NCBI GenBank assembly: GCA_943787785.1
Contig: CALSNT010000015.1
Coordinates: forward strand, 48,384-112,383
Source: an uncultured Paracoccaceae bacterium
GTDB lineage: Bacteria > Pseudomonadota > Alphaproteobacteria > Rhodobacterales > Rhodobacteraceae
DNA length: 64,000 bases
Direction of reading: 5' to 3'
Part shown: positions 27,831 through 37,312 of the stretch, piece by piece
Layout of the letters: every line of letters starts with the position of its first letter
Numbering within the stretch: the first letter of the stretch is position 1
The notes under the pieces: generated by a model
Told to the model about the DNA's origin: nothing
What the model saw: only the letters and a program-made list of their open reading frames with translations
Database searches by the model: none
Program-made: the position numbers and the translations under genes

Positions 27831-30080
27831 ATGAGCAGGTTGAGTATTTTTCGTTTGTTGTCGGTCGCGGCTGTCTTGGTCACCGGCCTTGTTTCGCCAT
27901 CATTTGCGCAGGATAGCGCCTGGATACAGGTCGAGGCCTATCCACGGGTCGCGACCGCCGAAGCGCGCGCCGAAAGCTACGGTGGTCAGGACTTGCCGCT
28001 GGCGGGCTATAAGCTGGGCACGTCGGGCTGGTTTGCGCTGGTCGTCGGCCCCTTCCCGCCCGATCAGGCCGAGGCTGAGTTGAGCCGGTTGATCGGCGAA
28101 GATCTGATCCCGCGCGACAGCTTCCTGTCCGATGGCGGCACCTTCGAGGACCAGTTCTGGCCGCGCGCAGCTGTCACCGCGGGCGGCGCGACCGTCAGCG
28201 GCACAGCCGACAGCGCGACACCCGAAGACGTGGAAATCAGCCTGCTGGATGATGCAGAACCGGCTGAAACGTCGGAAGCCACTGGCAGCGGCGCCATCGT
28301 ATCGACGGATATCGGCGCGGATGCTGCGGAAGACCCTGAAGCGGCTGCGGAGGGCGAACCTGCACCGGACGCAACGGAAGACGCCGAAACCACCGACGAA
28401 CCGGTGGAGGGCACGGCCGAATCCGAACTCGCCGCCGCCATTGAGGCGCAGGAACAGCAACTGGCCCTTGAAGCGGCCGAGGCTGAGGCCGCCGAGGCCG
28501 CTGCACTGGCCGCTGAGGAAGCCGCCGCCGAAGCTGCCGCGCGCGCAGAAGCTGAAGCCGCAGACCAGGCCGCTGCCCAAGCTGCTGCGCAGGCCGAGGC
28601 CGAAGCCGCCGCAGCGGCAGAGATTGCCGCCGCCGCAGAGGCCGAGGCAGCCGATGCCGCGAGCGCGCCGGAAAATGCCGACGCCGAAGTACCTGAAACG
28701 GATCAGGATACCGAAACTGCTCGATTGGTTCCGCTTGATCCCCCTTCGCCGCCAGTTCCTGACGAAACCATTGAGGAAGCCCGCGCCAGCGAAAAGGAAC
28801 TGACCAGGGAAGCTAAGAAGCTGCTACAAACAGCCTTGAAATGGGAAGACTACTATGACGGTGCAATTGATGGGGATTATGGCCGCATTACCCGTCGCGC
28901 CATGTCTGCCTGGCAGGAATCCAAGGGGATCGAGCCGACAGGCGTGCTGACCACAGCCCAACGCGGGCGATTGTTGTCCGACTACAACGCCATCCTCGCC
29001 GGGCTGGATTTGGCGCCAGTGACCGATACGCGCGCCGGAATCACCGTCAACATTCCGACCGCGTTGGTGAAATTCGACCGCTATGTCCCACCCTTTGCGC
29101 ATTACGAGCCGGTGAACGAAGGAGATCCGACCCGCGTAATCCTGATCAGTCAAAGCGGAGACCAAGCCTCGCTGTTCGGCCTCTATGACATCATGCAGAC
29201 GCTGGAAATTGTGCCACCGGAAGGCTTGCGCGATCGCGGCAACAGCTCATTCCGTCTGGAAGGGCAGGACAGCCGCATCATATCGGAAACCTACGCAGAA
29301 CTCCGTGACGGAGAGATCAAGGGCTACACGCTGATCTGGCCGATCGGCGATGAAAAACGCCGCCTGCGGGTGCTGGAAAACATGCGCGCCAGCTTTACGC
29401 GGCTTGACGGTGTGTTGCCGGATGTAACCGGTGACGATCAATCGATTGATCTGGTGGCGGGTCTGAAAATCCGCCGCCCAGCGATCACCCGTTCCGGCTT
29501 TTACGTTGACGCCGCCGGTTCGGTTCTAACCACGACCGAGGCTGTGGACACCTGCACCCGGATCACGCTGGACAGCGAAACCGACGCAACCATCGCCAAC
29601 AGTGACGCCGATCTTGGCTTGGCGCTCCTGACGCCCGCCAAGCCGCTGTCGCCAACCCGTGTGGCCCGGTTCCGACCCGGCGCACCGCGCCTGCAATCGG
29701 AGGTTTCGGTGGCGGGCTACAGCTATGGCGGCGTTCTGGGCACGCCAACGATGACATTCGGCCAGCTGGCTGACATTCGCGGGCTGGACGGCAATGACAC
29801 GCTGGCCCGTCTGGCGTTGGCAACCCAACCGGGCGACGCTGGCGGACCAGTGTTCGATAACTCCGGAGCCGTGATCGGAATGCTGGTTCCTGCCAGCAAG
29901 ACAAATGGTCAGCAACTTCCCCCCGACGTCAGCTTTGCCACGGACGCGCCCGCGATTGCGACGTTTCTGTCCAACGCAGGGACGTCTCCGGCAGCGGCAA
30001 ACGACAGCCCACCGATCCCGCCCGAGGATCTGACCCGTCAGGCGATTGGCATGACAGTGCTGGTGAGTTGCTGGAAGTAG
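27831..30080 (+). CDS. Secreted trypsin-fold protein with peptidoglycan-binding domain, catalytic residues missing
   Basis: 749 residues from Met 27831. A signal peptide (LLSVAAVLVTGLVSPSFA) is followed by a SPOR-like domain (about 30-100). An Ala/Glu-rich low-complexity coiled-coil region spans about 140-300. A PG_binding_1 domain with YYDGAIDGDYGRITRRAM is near 345. A chymotrypsin-like domain runs from about 560. In it the His box reads VLTTTEAVDTC instead of a TNAHVV-like motif, and the Ser box reads PGDAGGPVF instead of GDSGGP. Both nucleophile and base are lost, so this is probably a pseudoprotease that binds peptidoglycan or a partner. Confidence 0.82.
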   Translation: MSRLSIFRLLSVAAVLVTGLVSPSFAQDSAWIQVEAYPRVATAEARAESYGGQDLPLAGYKLGTSGWFALVVGPFPPDQAEAELSRLIGEDLIPRDSFLSDGGTFEDQFWPRAAVTAGGATVSGTADSATPEDVEISLLDDAEPAETSEATGSGAIVSTDIGADAAEDPEAAAEGEPAPDATEDAETTDEPVEGTAESELAAAIEAQEQQLALEAAEAEAAEAAALAAEEAAAEAAARAEAEAADQAAAQAAAQAEAEAAAAAEIAAAAEAEAADAASAPENADAEVPETDQDTETARLVPLDPPSPPVPDETIEEARASEKELTREAKKLLQTALKWEDYYDGAIDGDYGRITRRAMSAWQESKGIEPTGVLTTAQRGRLLSDYNAILAGLDLAPVTDTRAGITVNIPTALVKFDRYVPPFAHYEPVNEGDPTRVILISQSGDQASLFGLYDIMQTLEIVPPEGLRDRGNSSFRLEGQDSRIISETYAELRDGEIKGYTLIWPIGDEKRRLRVLENMRASFTRLDGVLPDVTGDDQSIDLVAGLKIRRPAITRSGFYVDAAGSVLTTTEAVDTCTRITLDSETDATIANSDADLGLALLTPAKPLSPTRVARFRPGAPRLQSEVSVAGYSYGGVLGTPTMTFGQLADIRGLDGNDTLARLALATQPGDAGGPVFDNSGAVIGMLVPASKTNGQQLPPDVSFATDAPAIATFLSNAGTSPAAANDSPPIPPEDLTRQAIGMTVLVSCWK

Positions 30081-30179
30081 GTTCGGCGGTTAGTGGGCAA
30101 TGGGTGGGAACCGAGCGGTGTAGGTCGACATTGGCTTTGAGTGGACATTTGCCAAAGGCGCGACGATAGGCCGGAACAA

Positions 30180-30225
30180 GGCAAAGCCGCCGGGAAAGCG
30201 CCTGACCATCCCCCGGTCTGGCCTC
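30180..30225. repeat. Short copy of the dispersed repeat family
   Basis: GCGCCTGACCATCCCCCGGT and following bases match GCGCCTGACCGTCCCGCGGT in copy 2 (23175 onward). It lies in the 200-base gap between two convergent genes, which holds no gene. Confidence 0.5.
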
Positions 30226-30279
30226 TGCACGGCTTCCACACTTCTGCATTGGATGTTTGCTACACGCCACAGGCGCCCT

Positions 30280-31866
30280 TCAGCTACCCCGCGTCAGCGC
30301 GTCCGTCATCCGGATCAGCGTCGGAACCGGGGCATCTAACGCCCTCACAACCACCTCCTGCAGCTCACTCAGCGTTCCCGGCTCTTCGGCCCCGGCCCCA
30401 AAGGCCATCGCCAGCGCCAGGAAATCAGGGTTGCGTGCCACGACCGCGTTCGGCGCGATCTGGCTTTCCACCATCGCGTCCTCGATCTCTTTCAGCTTGC
30501 CATTGTCCCACAGCAGGATCGGCAGGCTAAGGCCCAGTTCGACTGCTGTCCCCAATTCCTGCACCGTATACTGAAACCCGTAGTCGCCGGAGATCACAAC
30601 CGTCGGTTTCCTGCGCCGGGCCAAAGCGCCACCAATTGCGGCGGGCAGAGCGTAGCCAAGCGTTCCGAACCCGGTGGGGTGATGCCAGAGGCCAGGGGTG
30701 CCCATGTCCCAAACCTCTTTGCCGACATAGGCGAATTGAGTCATATCCGAATAGATCATCGTGTCGTCGGGAAGCGCCCCACGCAGCGCATCGCAAACCG
30801 GAACGATATGCGGGCGCGCCACATCCACCTCAACCTTCCATCGGGCACGGGCCGCCGTGACTTCGTCGGGCGACCAGCCTGTTGCAGCCGCCAGATCTGA
30901 TACCGCTTCTGCCAGCGCGGTCAAAAACGCTTGCGCATCCGCCTTGATCTGCACATTCGCCCGATGCGCGTCGCTTAAAGAAACCGGGTCCACATCGACA
31001 CGAACCATCGGAGCGGTGTGACCCAGCTTGTCGCGCCAGAGATCGCACTCTGACAGTTCGGTTCCGATTGCGACGACAAGGTCTGCCGATGCCACGACGC
31101 CCTCGGACTCGGGTCGCCCCAAGTAGGATCCGAAGGACAACGGGTCGCTCGGATCAGTAATGCCACCCCCGGCGTAGGTCGTGAAACTCGCAGCGCCTGT
31201 CTGACGCAGCACTGCGCGCGCCGCCACTGCCGCATGTGCCGCGCCGCCACCGAAAACAAACAACGGGCGTTTCGCCACTGACAGCATTGTCACCGCGCGG
31301 GCAACATCACCCAACCCACCGCCGGGCTGAGGCAATTCACCCGCCTCCGGAAACGCCTCCGCCATCGCTCCCAAAACAGCAATCGGAATCTGAATGTGCT
31401 TGGGCCGCGCCCGCCCGGTCGCAAACTCCGCGAAGGCCCGGTCGATCAATGCGTAGGCCGCCTCGGCCGTATCCGCCTGTTCGGACCAGTCACAGACCGT
31501 CGCCGCCGCACCCCGCTGGTCACGCATCTGATGTAGCTGCCCGCGCCGTCCGGCGATGTCGTCCAGACAGCTGGAGATCACCAGAACGGGGACCGAATCC
31601 GAGTACGCCTGCCCCATTGGCGTCATAATATTCGTCAAACCCGGACCAGTGATGATGAACGCCACACCCGGCTTGCCGGTTGCCCGCGCATAGCCATCCG
31701 CCATGAAGCCTGCGCCACCCTCGTGACGGGCCAGTACATGAGTGAGTCCGGCGTCCTCAATCCCACGATACAGCTCGACATTATGAACGCCCGGAATACC
31801 AAAGATCACCTCGACCCCGCGATCCTTCAGCATGGCCGCAATCTCGGCCCCTAGTGCGCGCGCCAT
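30280..31866 (-). CDS. ThDP-dependent acetolactate synthase-like enzyme (AruI-like)
   Basis: 528 residues, starting at the Met that shares its A with the trkH stop (TGATG). Three ThDP-enzyme domains are visible: N-terminal Pyr domain with FGIPGVHNVELYRGIEDAG and the activating Glu in LARHEGGAGFMADGYAR, a central domain, and a PP domain with ISGDYGFQYTVQELGTAVE (GDG variant) and WDNGKLKEIED. Overall it resembles 5-guanidino-2-oxopentanoate decarboxylase (AruI) of the arginine transaminase pathway more than biosynthetic IlvB. That assignment is from recollection of the family, and no arginine gene is adjacent. The open frame to 32343 is an overlap artefact. Confidence 0.82.
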   Translation of the reverse strand: MARALGAEIAAMLKDRGVEVIFGIPGVHNVELYRGIEDAGLTHVLARHEGGAGFMADGYARATGKPGVAFIITGPGLTNIMTPMGQAYSDSVPVLVISSCLDDIAGRRGQLHQMRDQRGAAATVCDWSEQADTAEAAYALIDRAFAEFATGRARPKHIQIPIAVLGAMAEAFPEAGELPQPGGGLGDVARAVTMLSVAKRPLFVFGGGAAHAAVAARAVLRQTGAASFTTYAGGGITDPSDPLSFGSYLGRPESEGVVASADLVVAIGTELSECDLWRDKLGHTAPMVRVDVDPVSLSDAHRANVQIKADAQAFLTALAEAVSDLAAATGWSPDEVTAARARWKVEVDVARPHIVPVCDALRGALPDDTMIYSDMTQFAYVGKEVWDMGTPGLWHHPTGFGTLGYALPAAIGGALARRRKPTVVISGDYGFQYTVQELGTAVELGLSLPILLWDNGKLKEIEDAMVESQIAPNAVVARNPDFLALAMAFGAGAEEPGTLSELQEVVVRALDAPVPTLIRMTDALTRGS

Positions 31867-33314
31867 CAGACCCTCCAGAATTTGAACGTGAACAGGACGT
31901 AGACGGCCATCAGCTCCAGCCGCCCGATCAGCATCGCTGCTATCAGGATCCATTTGGCCGTATCCCCCAGCCCCGCGAAATTCCCCGACGGCCCGATTTG
32001 CGGTCCTAATCCGGGGCCGATGTTCGCCAACGCAGCCGCGGCACCGGAAACAGACGTGATGAAGTCCAACCCGGTGGAGCTTAGCAGCACTGCAACGACC
32101 CCCAGAGTGACCACAAACAACACGAAAAACGCCATGACCGAGGACAACACATCCTCGCCCACCGAGCGGCCACCGTAACGCGGCGCGAAAACCCCATGTG
32201 GAGAATGGATTAACTGCACCTGCGCTTTGATCGCCGAGATCAGCAGTTGATAGCGGAAGACCTTGATAGAACAGCTGGTCGACCCGGCGCAGCCACCGAT
32301 GAGACCGATAAAGAAGAAGAACACGACCGGGAACGCCCCCCAATGATCGTAATCCGCGCTGGCATATCCGGTGCCGGTCAGGATCGAGACGATGTTAAAC
32401 AGCGCCTTGCGGAATCCGACCTCGCCCTGAAGCGGCGAGGACAGCCAGAGCCACAGGGTCATTGCCAGTACAAGCACCGCAGCGGTGCCAAAAAACGCGC
32501 GGATCTGGGGGTCGCTCAGAAGCGGTTGCGCACTGCCCGCAGCAAGTTGGACGAAACGTACGAACGGCAGGGCCGCCAGCAACATGAAAAGCGCGGCAAC
32601 GTATTCGACACCAATGCCGAAGTCTGCAAAGCTACTGTCGTAATTGGCAAATCCGCCCGTGGCGATCGTCGTCATGGCATGACAAATCGCATCCAGCGGT
32701 CCCATCCCGAAGCCCAGATAGGCCAGCGCAGCCACCAAGGTCAGCGCGGCGTAGATGACCGAGATTCGTTGCGCAATTTCAGTCGCGCGGGGCAGGATTT
32801 TTCCGAAAGTGTCGAACCCTTCGGAGCGGAATATCTGCATGCCGCCGACGCGAAGTTCCGGCAGGAACACCATCGCCACAACAATGATACCGATGCCGCC
32901 GAACCATTGCAGCATGGCCCGCCAAAGGCGCACGCCTTCGGGCAGCGCCTCGATCCCGGTGAAAATCGTGGAACCGGTGGTGGTCATCCCCGACATGGCC
33001 TCGAAAAATGCATCAACGGGGCGGACTTCGTCAGGACCGACGACGAAAGGGATCGCCCCGAACACGGGCAGCGCCAGCCACACCCCGGTTGTCAGCAGGA
33101 ACGTTTGCTGGATCGTCAGACGCTCACCCACGCCATTTTGGGCCGCCAGTGCAGCCAAACCACCGATCAGCGCCGTGACGATGGCCGAAACCAGAAACAC
33201 GCCATGATTTCCGTTGCCGACCCACCAGTCCAGCCCCATGGGGATCAGCATTGACGCCCCCAGCATCGCCACGGTCAGGCCGGCGACATAGACAACAGGG
33301 CGCAGATCAATCAT
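31866..33314 (-). CDS. trkH: TrkH-family potassium uptake protein
   Basis: 482 residues, the usual size. TrkH is the K+-translocating subunit working with TrkA. The repeated pore segments are recognisable: AMSGMTTTGSTIF near residue 108, AMTTIATGGFANYD near 214, SILTGTGYASADYDHWG near 310 and the last one around SVSGAAAALANIGPGLG near 430. About ten membrane helices. No trkA is in the window. It is followed by and just overlaps the AruI-like gene, probably without functional relation. Confidence 0.93.
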   Translation of the reverse strand: MIDLRPVVYVAGLTVAMLGASMLIPMGLDWWVGNGNHGVFLVSAIVTALIGGLAALAAQNGVGERLTIQQTFLLTTGVWLALPVFGAIPFVVGPDEVRPVDAFFEAMSGMTTTGSTIFTGIEALPEGVRLWRAMLQWFGGIGIIVVAMVFLPELRVGGMQIFRSEGFDTFGKILPRATEIAQRISVIYAALTLVAALAYLGFGMGPLDAICHAMTTIATGGFANYDSSFADFGIGVEYVAALFMLLAALPFVRFVQLAAGSAQPLLSDPQIRAFFGTAAVLVLAMTLWLWLSSPLQGEVGFRKALFNIVSILTGTGYASADYDHWGAFPVVFFFFIGLIGGCAGSTSCSIKVFRYQLLISAIKAQVQLIHSPHGVFAPRYGGRSVGEDVLSSVMAFFVLFVVTLGVVAVLLSSTGLDFITSVSGAAAALANIGPGLGPQIGPSGNFAGLGDTAKWILIAAMLIGRLELMAVYVLFTFKFWRV

Positions 33315-33363
33315 GGGGCGAAGGCTTGTCGCGGGGCGGCGTAACTGTCAACTCGACCGCGAA

Positions 33364-34476
33364 CTATCCCCGCGGCACCAAGGTATCAAACAGGTGCGGA
33401 TCAATGCTCTCATTGGCAAATGTCCCACCCTCGGTCAGGATCGAGACCGCATCATGGCTGTGCAGGCTTTCCAGGTGGCTGGCAACAATGCGGAAATCAC
33501 CGATCCGCTCGTCCGCCAGCAGCCGGTCGGCGAACAGGCGCGCGGCGTCTTCGACGAACATCGGGTTGGCGGCGTTCAGTTCTGCAAACGCCTGCTCATC
33601 CTCGCGCTTAACCATCACTTGCGTCTCCGTCGGGACAGCCGCCCGGCACAAATCAATCAGGTCTTCGAACCAGACCCGTGTACCGCCGACCATCTCCATC
33701 GAAATCCGCGCGACCGAGCGCTGCGAATGCGGCGTCGCCAGCTGCCCGCGCGACTGGCGGGCGTGTTCGGACAGCTCCAGCGAGCACGGGCAGGTCGAGG
33801 AGTAGACATAGTCGATATGATAGACCCGGCGACGCACCCCGGCGCGCTCGATCAGCTCCATCGCGATGTCGTAGTACTGGAATCCGGACAGACCCGAGCG
33901 CAGGCTGTCCACGCGGATCGGAAAAGCGAAACGCATTTGCAGGCGGGCATCAATGCTGTCGTGATCGGCCTTGGTGTCATCGAGTGCTGCCGACATCACC
34001 CGAAAGCTGAAATCGCTTTCGGCGTGGGTGTAAAACGTCCGCATGATCCGCGACATGTTGATGCCCTTGCGGGTGCCTTCCAGGCTGACCGTGCCCGTCA
34101 CGCTGGTCTCAAGCGTGACATCACCGCCGTCCCGTGTGCGGTATCGAATCGGTAGGCGGAAGTTCGAGATTCCCACATGCTGGATCGCCCGGTGTGCGCC
34201 ACGGATCAGAGAGGTCGGGCCGTTCTGCAAATCCGGCATTGAGGCAAGATAGTTCGCGTCGGGCGTGAACTCTGCCTGATACTCCCTTGCTAAATCTGGG
34301 TAATTCGAAGTCGCGGATTTCGGCAGAAGCCGCGCAATCGCTGGATCCAACGCAGCAACCTCCTCAGGCGTCGCGTTTTCCGCCCAGGCGCGCAGGGTTT
34401 TCAACGCAAGCTCAGCCTCGGCGCGCTGGTCCGTGCTGTTCGGATCGTCGAGGGTCATGTCGGCCCCCTTCTGCAA
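33364..34476 (-). CDS. folE2: GTP cyclohydrolase FolE2 (type IB)
   Basis: 370 residues, or 364 if the Met of MTLDDPNSTDQRAE is used. It performs the first step of folate and queuosine synthesis, GTP to dihydroneopterin triphosphate, in place of zinc-dependent FolE. The metal-ligand Cys sits in YSSTCPCSLELSEHARQ near residue 230, and RGAHRAIQHVGISNF and SRIMRTFYTHAESDF are FolE2 landmarks. Use of FolE2 in bacteria is often linked to zinc scarcity, and Zur control is possible, but I see no clear Zur box. It complements folB and folP at 17-19 kb. Confidence 0.95.
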   Translation of the reverse strand: MQKGADMTLDDPNSTDQRAEAELALKTLRAWAENATPEEVAALDPAIARLLPKSATSNYPDLAREYQAEFTPDANYLASMPDLQNGPTSLIRGAHRAIQHVGISNFRLPIRYRTRDGGDVTLETSVTGTVSLEGTRKGINMSRIMRTFYTHAESDFSFRVMSAALDDTKADHDSIDARLQMRFAFPIRVDSLRSGLSGFQYYDIAMELIERAGVRRRVYHIDYVYSSTCPCSLELSEHARQSRGQLATPHSQRSVARISMEMVGGTRVWFEDLIDLCRAAVPTETQVMVKREDEQAFAELNAANPMFVEDAARLFADRLLADERIGDFRIVASHLESLHSHDAVSILTEGGTFANESIDPHLFDTLVPRG

Positions 34477-34530
34477 TGTCTCTTGCCGACCAGATAAGCC
34501 CTGCGCGGCGTCATTTCCATGACAATCGCC

Positions 34531-35712
34531 TTAGATCGCGTCCAGCGCCTGTTTCAAGTCGCCGATCAGATCACTTACATCCTCCAGCCCGACAGACAGG
34601 CGGATCAGCCCGTCCGTGATCCCCAGCATCGCCCGCTGGTCCTCTGTCAATCGCTGATGCGTCGTCGTCGCCGGATGCGTTACAATGCTTTTCGCGTCCC
34701 CGAGGTTGTTCGAGATCGTAACGATCCGCAGCGCATTCAGCATACGGAACGCCGACGTTTTGCCGCCCTTGATGTCCAGCGACAGAACCGTCCCGCCTGC
34801 AGTCATCTGCGCTTTTGCCAGATCATACTGCGGATGCGATGGCAGGTGCGGAAAATTCACCGTGTTCAGCCGCGCATCGCCTTCCAGCGCCGAAGCGATC
34901 TCAAGTGCCGAGGCCGCCTGCGCGTCACAGCGCAACTTCAGAGTTTCCAGCCCCTTCAGCAGCACCCAGGCGTTGAAGGGGCTCAGCGCCCCGCCCGTGT
35001 GTTTCAGGTATGGCTCCAGCGTCTTGCGGATGAATTCCTGTGTGCCCAAAACGACGCCGCCCAACACACGGCCCTGACCGTCGATGTGTTTGGTGGCGGA
35101 GTAGACGATGACATCTGCGCCAAGTTCTATCGGTCGCGCGAACAACGGAGTCGAAAAGACGTTGTCTACGACTACGGATGCGCCCACGCGATGCGCAATC
35201 TCACAAACCGATTTGATATCAATCAGATCCAGCGTGGGGTTTGCAATTGACTCGAAAAACACTGCCTTGGTGCCTGGTGTTACTGCCTTTTCCCAGGCAG
35301 CCAGATCAGTGCCGTCGACAAATTCGACCTCGACCCCGAAGCGCGGCAGCACGTCCTCCAAGATGTAGAGGCACGATCCGAACAGAGCGCGGGACGAGAC
35401 CACCCGGTCCCCCGCCTTCAGCATAGCGAACAGCGCCGCGTTCACCGCCGCCATGCCGCTGGCTGTGGCAAAGGCGTCCTCCGTCCCTTCCAGCGCGGCG
35501 ATCCGTTCCTCGAACATGCGCACGGTCGGGTTGCCGTAGCGGGCATAGATGAACTCATCCGGGCCGGCTTCGACGAACCGCGCTTCGGCCATCTCCGCTG
35601 TGTCATAAACAAAACCCTGAGTCAGGAAGATCGCTTCGGAAACCTCGCCATAGCCCGAGCGCCGCACCCCGGCGTGAACCAGCTTTGTCTTGTCTTTCCA
35701 GTCATCTGTCAT
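34531..35712 (-). CDS. metZ: O-succinylhomoserine sulfhydrylase
   Basis: 393 residues from Met 35712. It makes homocysteine directly from O-succinylhomoserine and sulfide. This is a Cys/Met-metabolism PLP enzyme: VSSRALFGSC region, ESIANPTLDLIDI near 155, and the PLP Lys in IVYSATKHIDGQGRVLGG near 205. The assignment as MetZ rather than MetB/MetC rests on the N-terminal TKLVHAGVRRSGYGEVSEA and on the upstream SAM-II riboswitch, a known metZ regulator in alphaproteobacteria. Expression is therefore expected to fall when SAM is plentiful. Confidence 0.93.
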   Translation of the reverse strand: MTDDWKDKTKLVHAGVRRSGYGEVSEAIFLTQGFVYDTAEMAEARFVEAGPDEFIYARYGNPTVRMFEERIAALEGTEDAFATASGMAAVNAALFAMLKAGDRVVSSRALFGSCLYILEDVLPRFGVEVEFVDGTDLAAWEKAVTPGTKAVFFESIANPTLDLIDIKSVCEIAHRVGASVVVDNVFSTPLFARPIELGADVIVYSATKHIDGQGRVLGGVVLGTQEFIRKTLEPYLKHTGGALSPFNAWVLLKGLETLKLRCDAQAASALEIASALEGDARLNTVNFPHLPSHPQYDLAKAQMTAGGTVLSLDIKGGKTSAFRMLNALRIVTISNNLGDAKSIVTHPATTTHQRLTEDQRAMLGITDGLIRLSVGLEDVSDLIGDLKQALDAI

Positions 35713-35730
35713 GGGGCAGTCCCTTTCCCA

Positions 35731-35765
35731 CAAAAAAAACCCCCACCGCGGCTGAGCGTCGGGGG
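35731..35765 (-). terminator. Intrinsic terminator in the metZ leader
   Basis: On the minus strand CCCCC-GA-CGC pairs with GCG-GT-GGGGG and is followed by eight T, all between the riboswitch and metZ. It lies upstream of the coding region, so it is an attenuator rather than a gene end, and suggests transcription control by the aptamer. Confidence 0.75.
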
Positions 35766-35777
35766 CAATGACCCTGA

Positions 35778-35830
35778 CCTCTTTAGCGGAATTTTTTACG
35801 TGGCCCGCAATCCGGTGAACAAATCGCCAC
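35778..35830 (-). ncRNA. SAM-II riboswitch aptamer ahead of metZ
   Basis: On the minus strand stem P1 is GTGGC (35830-35826) paired with GCCAC (35804-35800). The loop carries GATTTG and ACCGGATTGCGG. A spacer GTAAAAAATTC then leads to CGCTAAAGAGG, the SAM-II pseudoknot strand (consensus near GCTAAA-AGG). Order, spacing and gene context (metZ) fit the SAM-II class, which senses S-adenosylmethionine. A terminator follows directly. Confidence 0.85.
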
Positions 35831-35929
35831 GAAGCCCCACATGAATGCGCCCAAGGCGCAGCAACGTCAAGGTGCCCCTTGCACTTCGCGCGGGCTGGGC
35901 CATGTTGAACGGCAACCCGGAGGATGAGA

Positions 35930-36776
35930 ATGACCGCCCCTATCGCCCTGTATTTCTGGCCCCACCCCGAATGGCCGCAAGATCACCATCGCGCTTGAAG
36001 AAATGGGGATTCCGTATGAGATCAACCCAATCAACATCGGTACCGGAGAGCAGTTCGCGCCCGAATTCCTGGCCTTTTCACCCAACAACCGGATGCCGGC
36101 GATCATTGACCCCGTCGGGCCGGACGGCGAACCAGTCTCGGTGTTCGAGTCTGGCGCGATACTGCAGTATCTCGCCCGGAAGTCAGGCCAGTTCTATGGC
36201 AAGACTGAGCGTGAGCGGATTGCCGTGGATGAATGGCTGATGTGGCAAATGGGTGGTGTTGGCCCGATGGCAGGTCAGGCGCACCACTTCCTGAAGTATG
36301 CGCCGGGACTAGAAACACCGCAGGTTCTACCCTATGCACAAGACAGATATCGAAATGAAGTTAACCGATTATATGGTGTTATTGATAAAAAACTTGAAGG
36401 TCAGGACTTCGTTGCAGGCGATTTCTATTCGATCGCCGATATGGCGATTTGGCCGTGGGCAAAAGGCTGGGAAGGTCAACAGCAAACGCTCGAAGACAAG
36501 CCCAACTTTGCGGCTTGGTTGACGCGGGTCGGTGATCGCCCGGCAACGGCGAAAGGTCAGGCTGTTGGCGAAGAACTGCGTTCCGACAAACCTATGACGC
36601 CGGAACAACAAAATCTGTTGTTCGGCATTAAGAACGGACGCCCGGCTGCCTTTTCGCCAAGAGTATCCCCGCCGGAGGCTCCGACGATGGCCTTAGGCAC
36701 GATCGTCGGGGGCGGACGAATAGGTCTGCAACAGCCGTCCCTGAGTCATAAAAAACCCAAAGATTGCAATGGTTAA
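35930..36776 (+). pseudogene. Glutathione S-transferase family protein (YghU-like), frameshifted
   Basis: A GST of the Nu/YghU type, likely with disulfide-bond reductase activity. The start MTAPIALYFWP at 35930 has a GGAGGA site. The frame breaks at about 35962, where CCCC appears in place of CCC; after it NGRKITIALEEMGIPYEIN and the rest follow in the next frame. The thioredoxin-fold SNAIL-like box reads VFESGAILQYLARKSG, and the helical domain has DFYSIADMAIWPWAKGW. The 3' end runs past 36693 into yciB on the other strand, so a second small error near the end is possible. Confidence 0.82.
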
Positions 36777-37298
36777 TCCGAATGTCTTGAACGTCACCCA
36801 GGCATCGGTTGACATCGTGCGCCAGACAAATTCATTGGCGATTGCCAAGGCAAAGAAGAACAGTGCCAACCTTTTGGTCAGTTTCATCCATCCTTCGGGT
36901 TGCAGCGGCAGCATTTCCTCCATGACCACACGCAGGTAGCTTTGTCCGCGCAGTAATCCGAACCCCAGAATCCCCGCAAAAATCAAATAGATGATCGTGG
37001 GTTTCATCTTGATGAACCGGTCATCGTTGAACCAGATCGTCATCCCGCCGAACACCACGACCACGACCAGCGTGACCAGCTGCATTTTCGAGACTTTGCC
37101 GGTCAAGCGCCAGAACAGGAATGTGGTGAGCATAATGAGCGGCACGAAAACCGCCGTTATCAGGATCAGGCCATCACGTTCGGCGCCGGCGATCATGAAA
37201 CTGCGATCGCGCAGCGTCATATAGCCAAGGAAAAAAACCGCAATCGGCCCGTATTCCAGCAGGGCTTTGATCTTCGGGTCGATGGTCTTCTCGGTCAT
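36693..37298 (-). CDS. yciB: Inner-membrane septation protein YciB/IspZ family
   Basis: 201 residues with about five to six membrane helices. The family was first named intracellular septation protein A and interacts with cell-wall elongation and division proteins. Recognisable parts are LLEYGPIAVFFLGYMTLRD near residue 14, KPTIIYLIFAGILGFGLL near 98 and ANEFVWRTMSTDAWVTFKTF near 156, the last being the family signature. It is followed 14 bases on by the gene order ftsY-EamA-yciB (minus strand), a frequent alphaproteobacterial arrangement. Confidence 0.92.
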   Translation of the reverse strand: MTEKTIDPKIKALLEYGPIAVFFLGYMTLRDRSFMIAGAERDGLILITAVFVPLIMLTTFLFWRLTGKVSKMQLVTLVVVVVFGGMTIWFNDDRFIKMKPTIIYLIFAGILGFGLLRGQSYLRVVMEEMLPLQPEGWMKLTKRLALFFFALAIANEFVWRTMSTDAWVTFKTFGLTIAIFGFFMTQGRLLQTYSSAPDDRA

Positions 37299-37312
37299 CT
37301 TCGGCCTGTCCT

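Noticed and set aside
31867..32343. N-terminal extension of the AruI-like frame
   Set aside because: It overlaps trkH and has no similarity to ThDP enzymes; the family start is at 31866.
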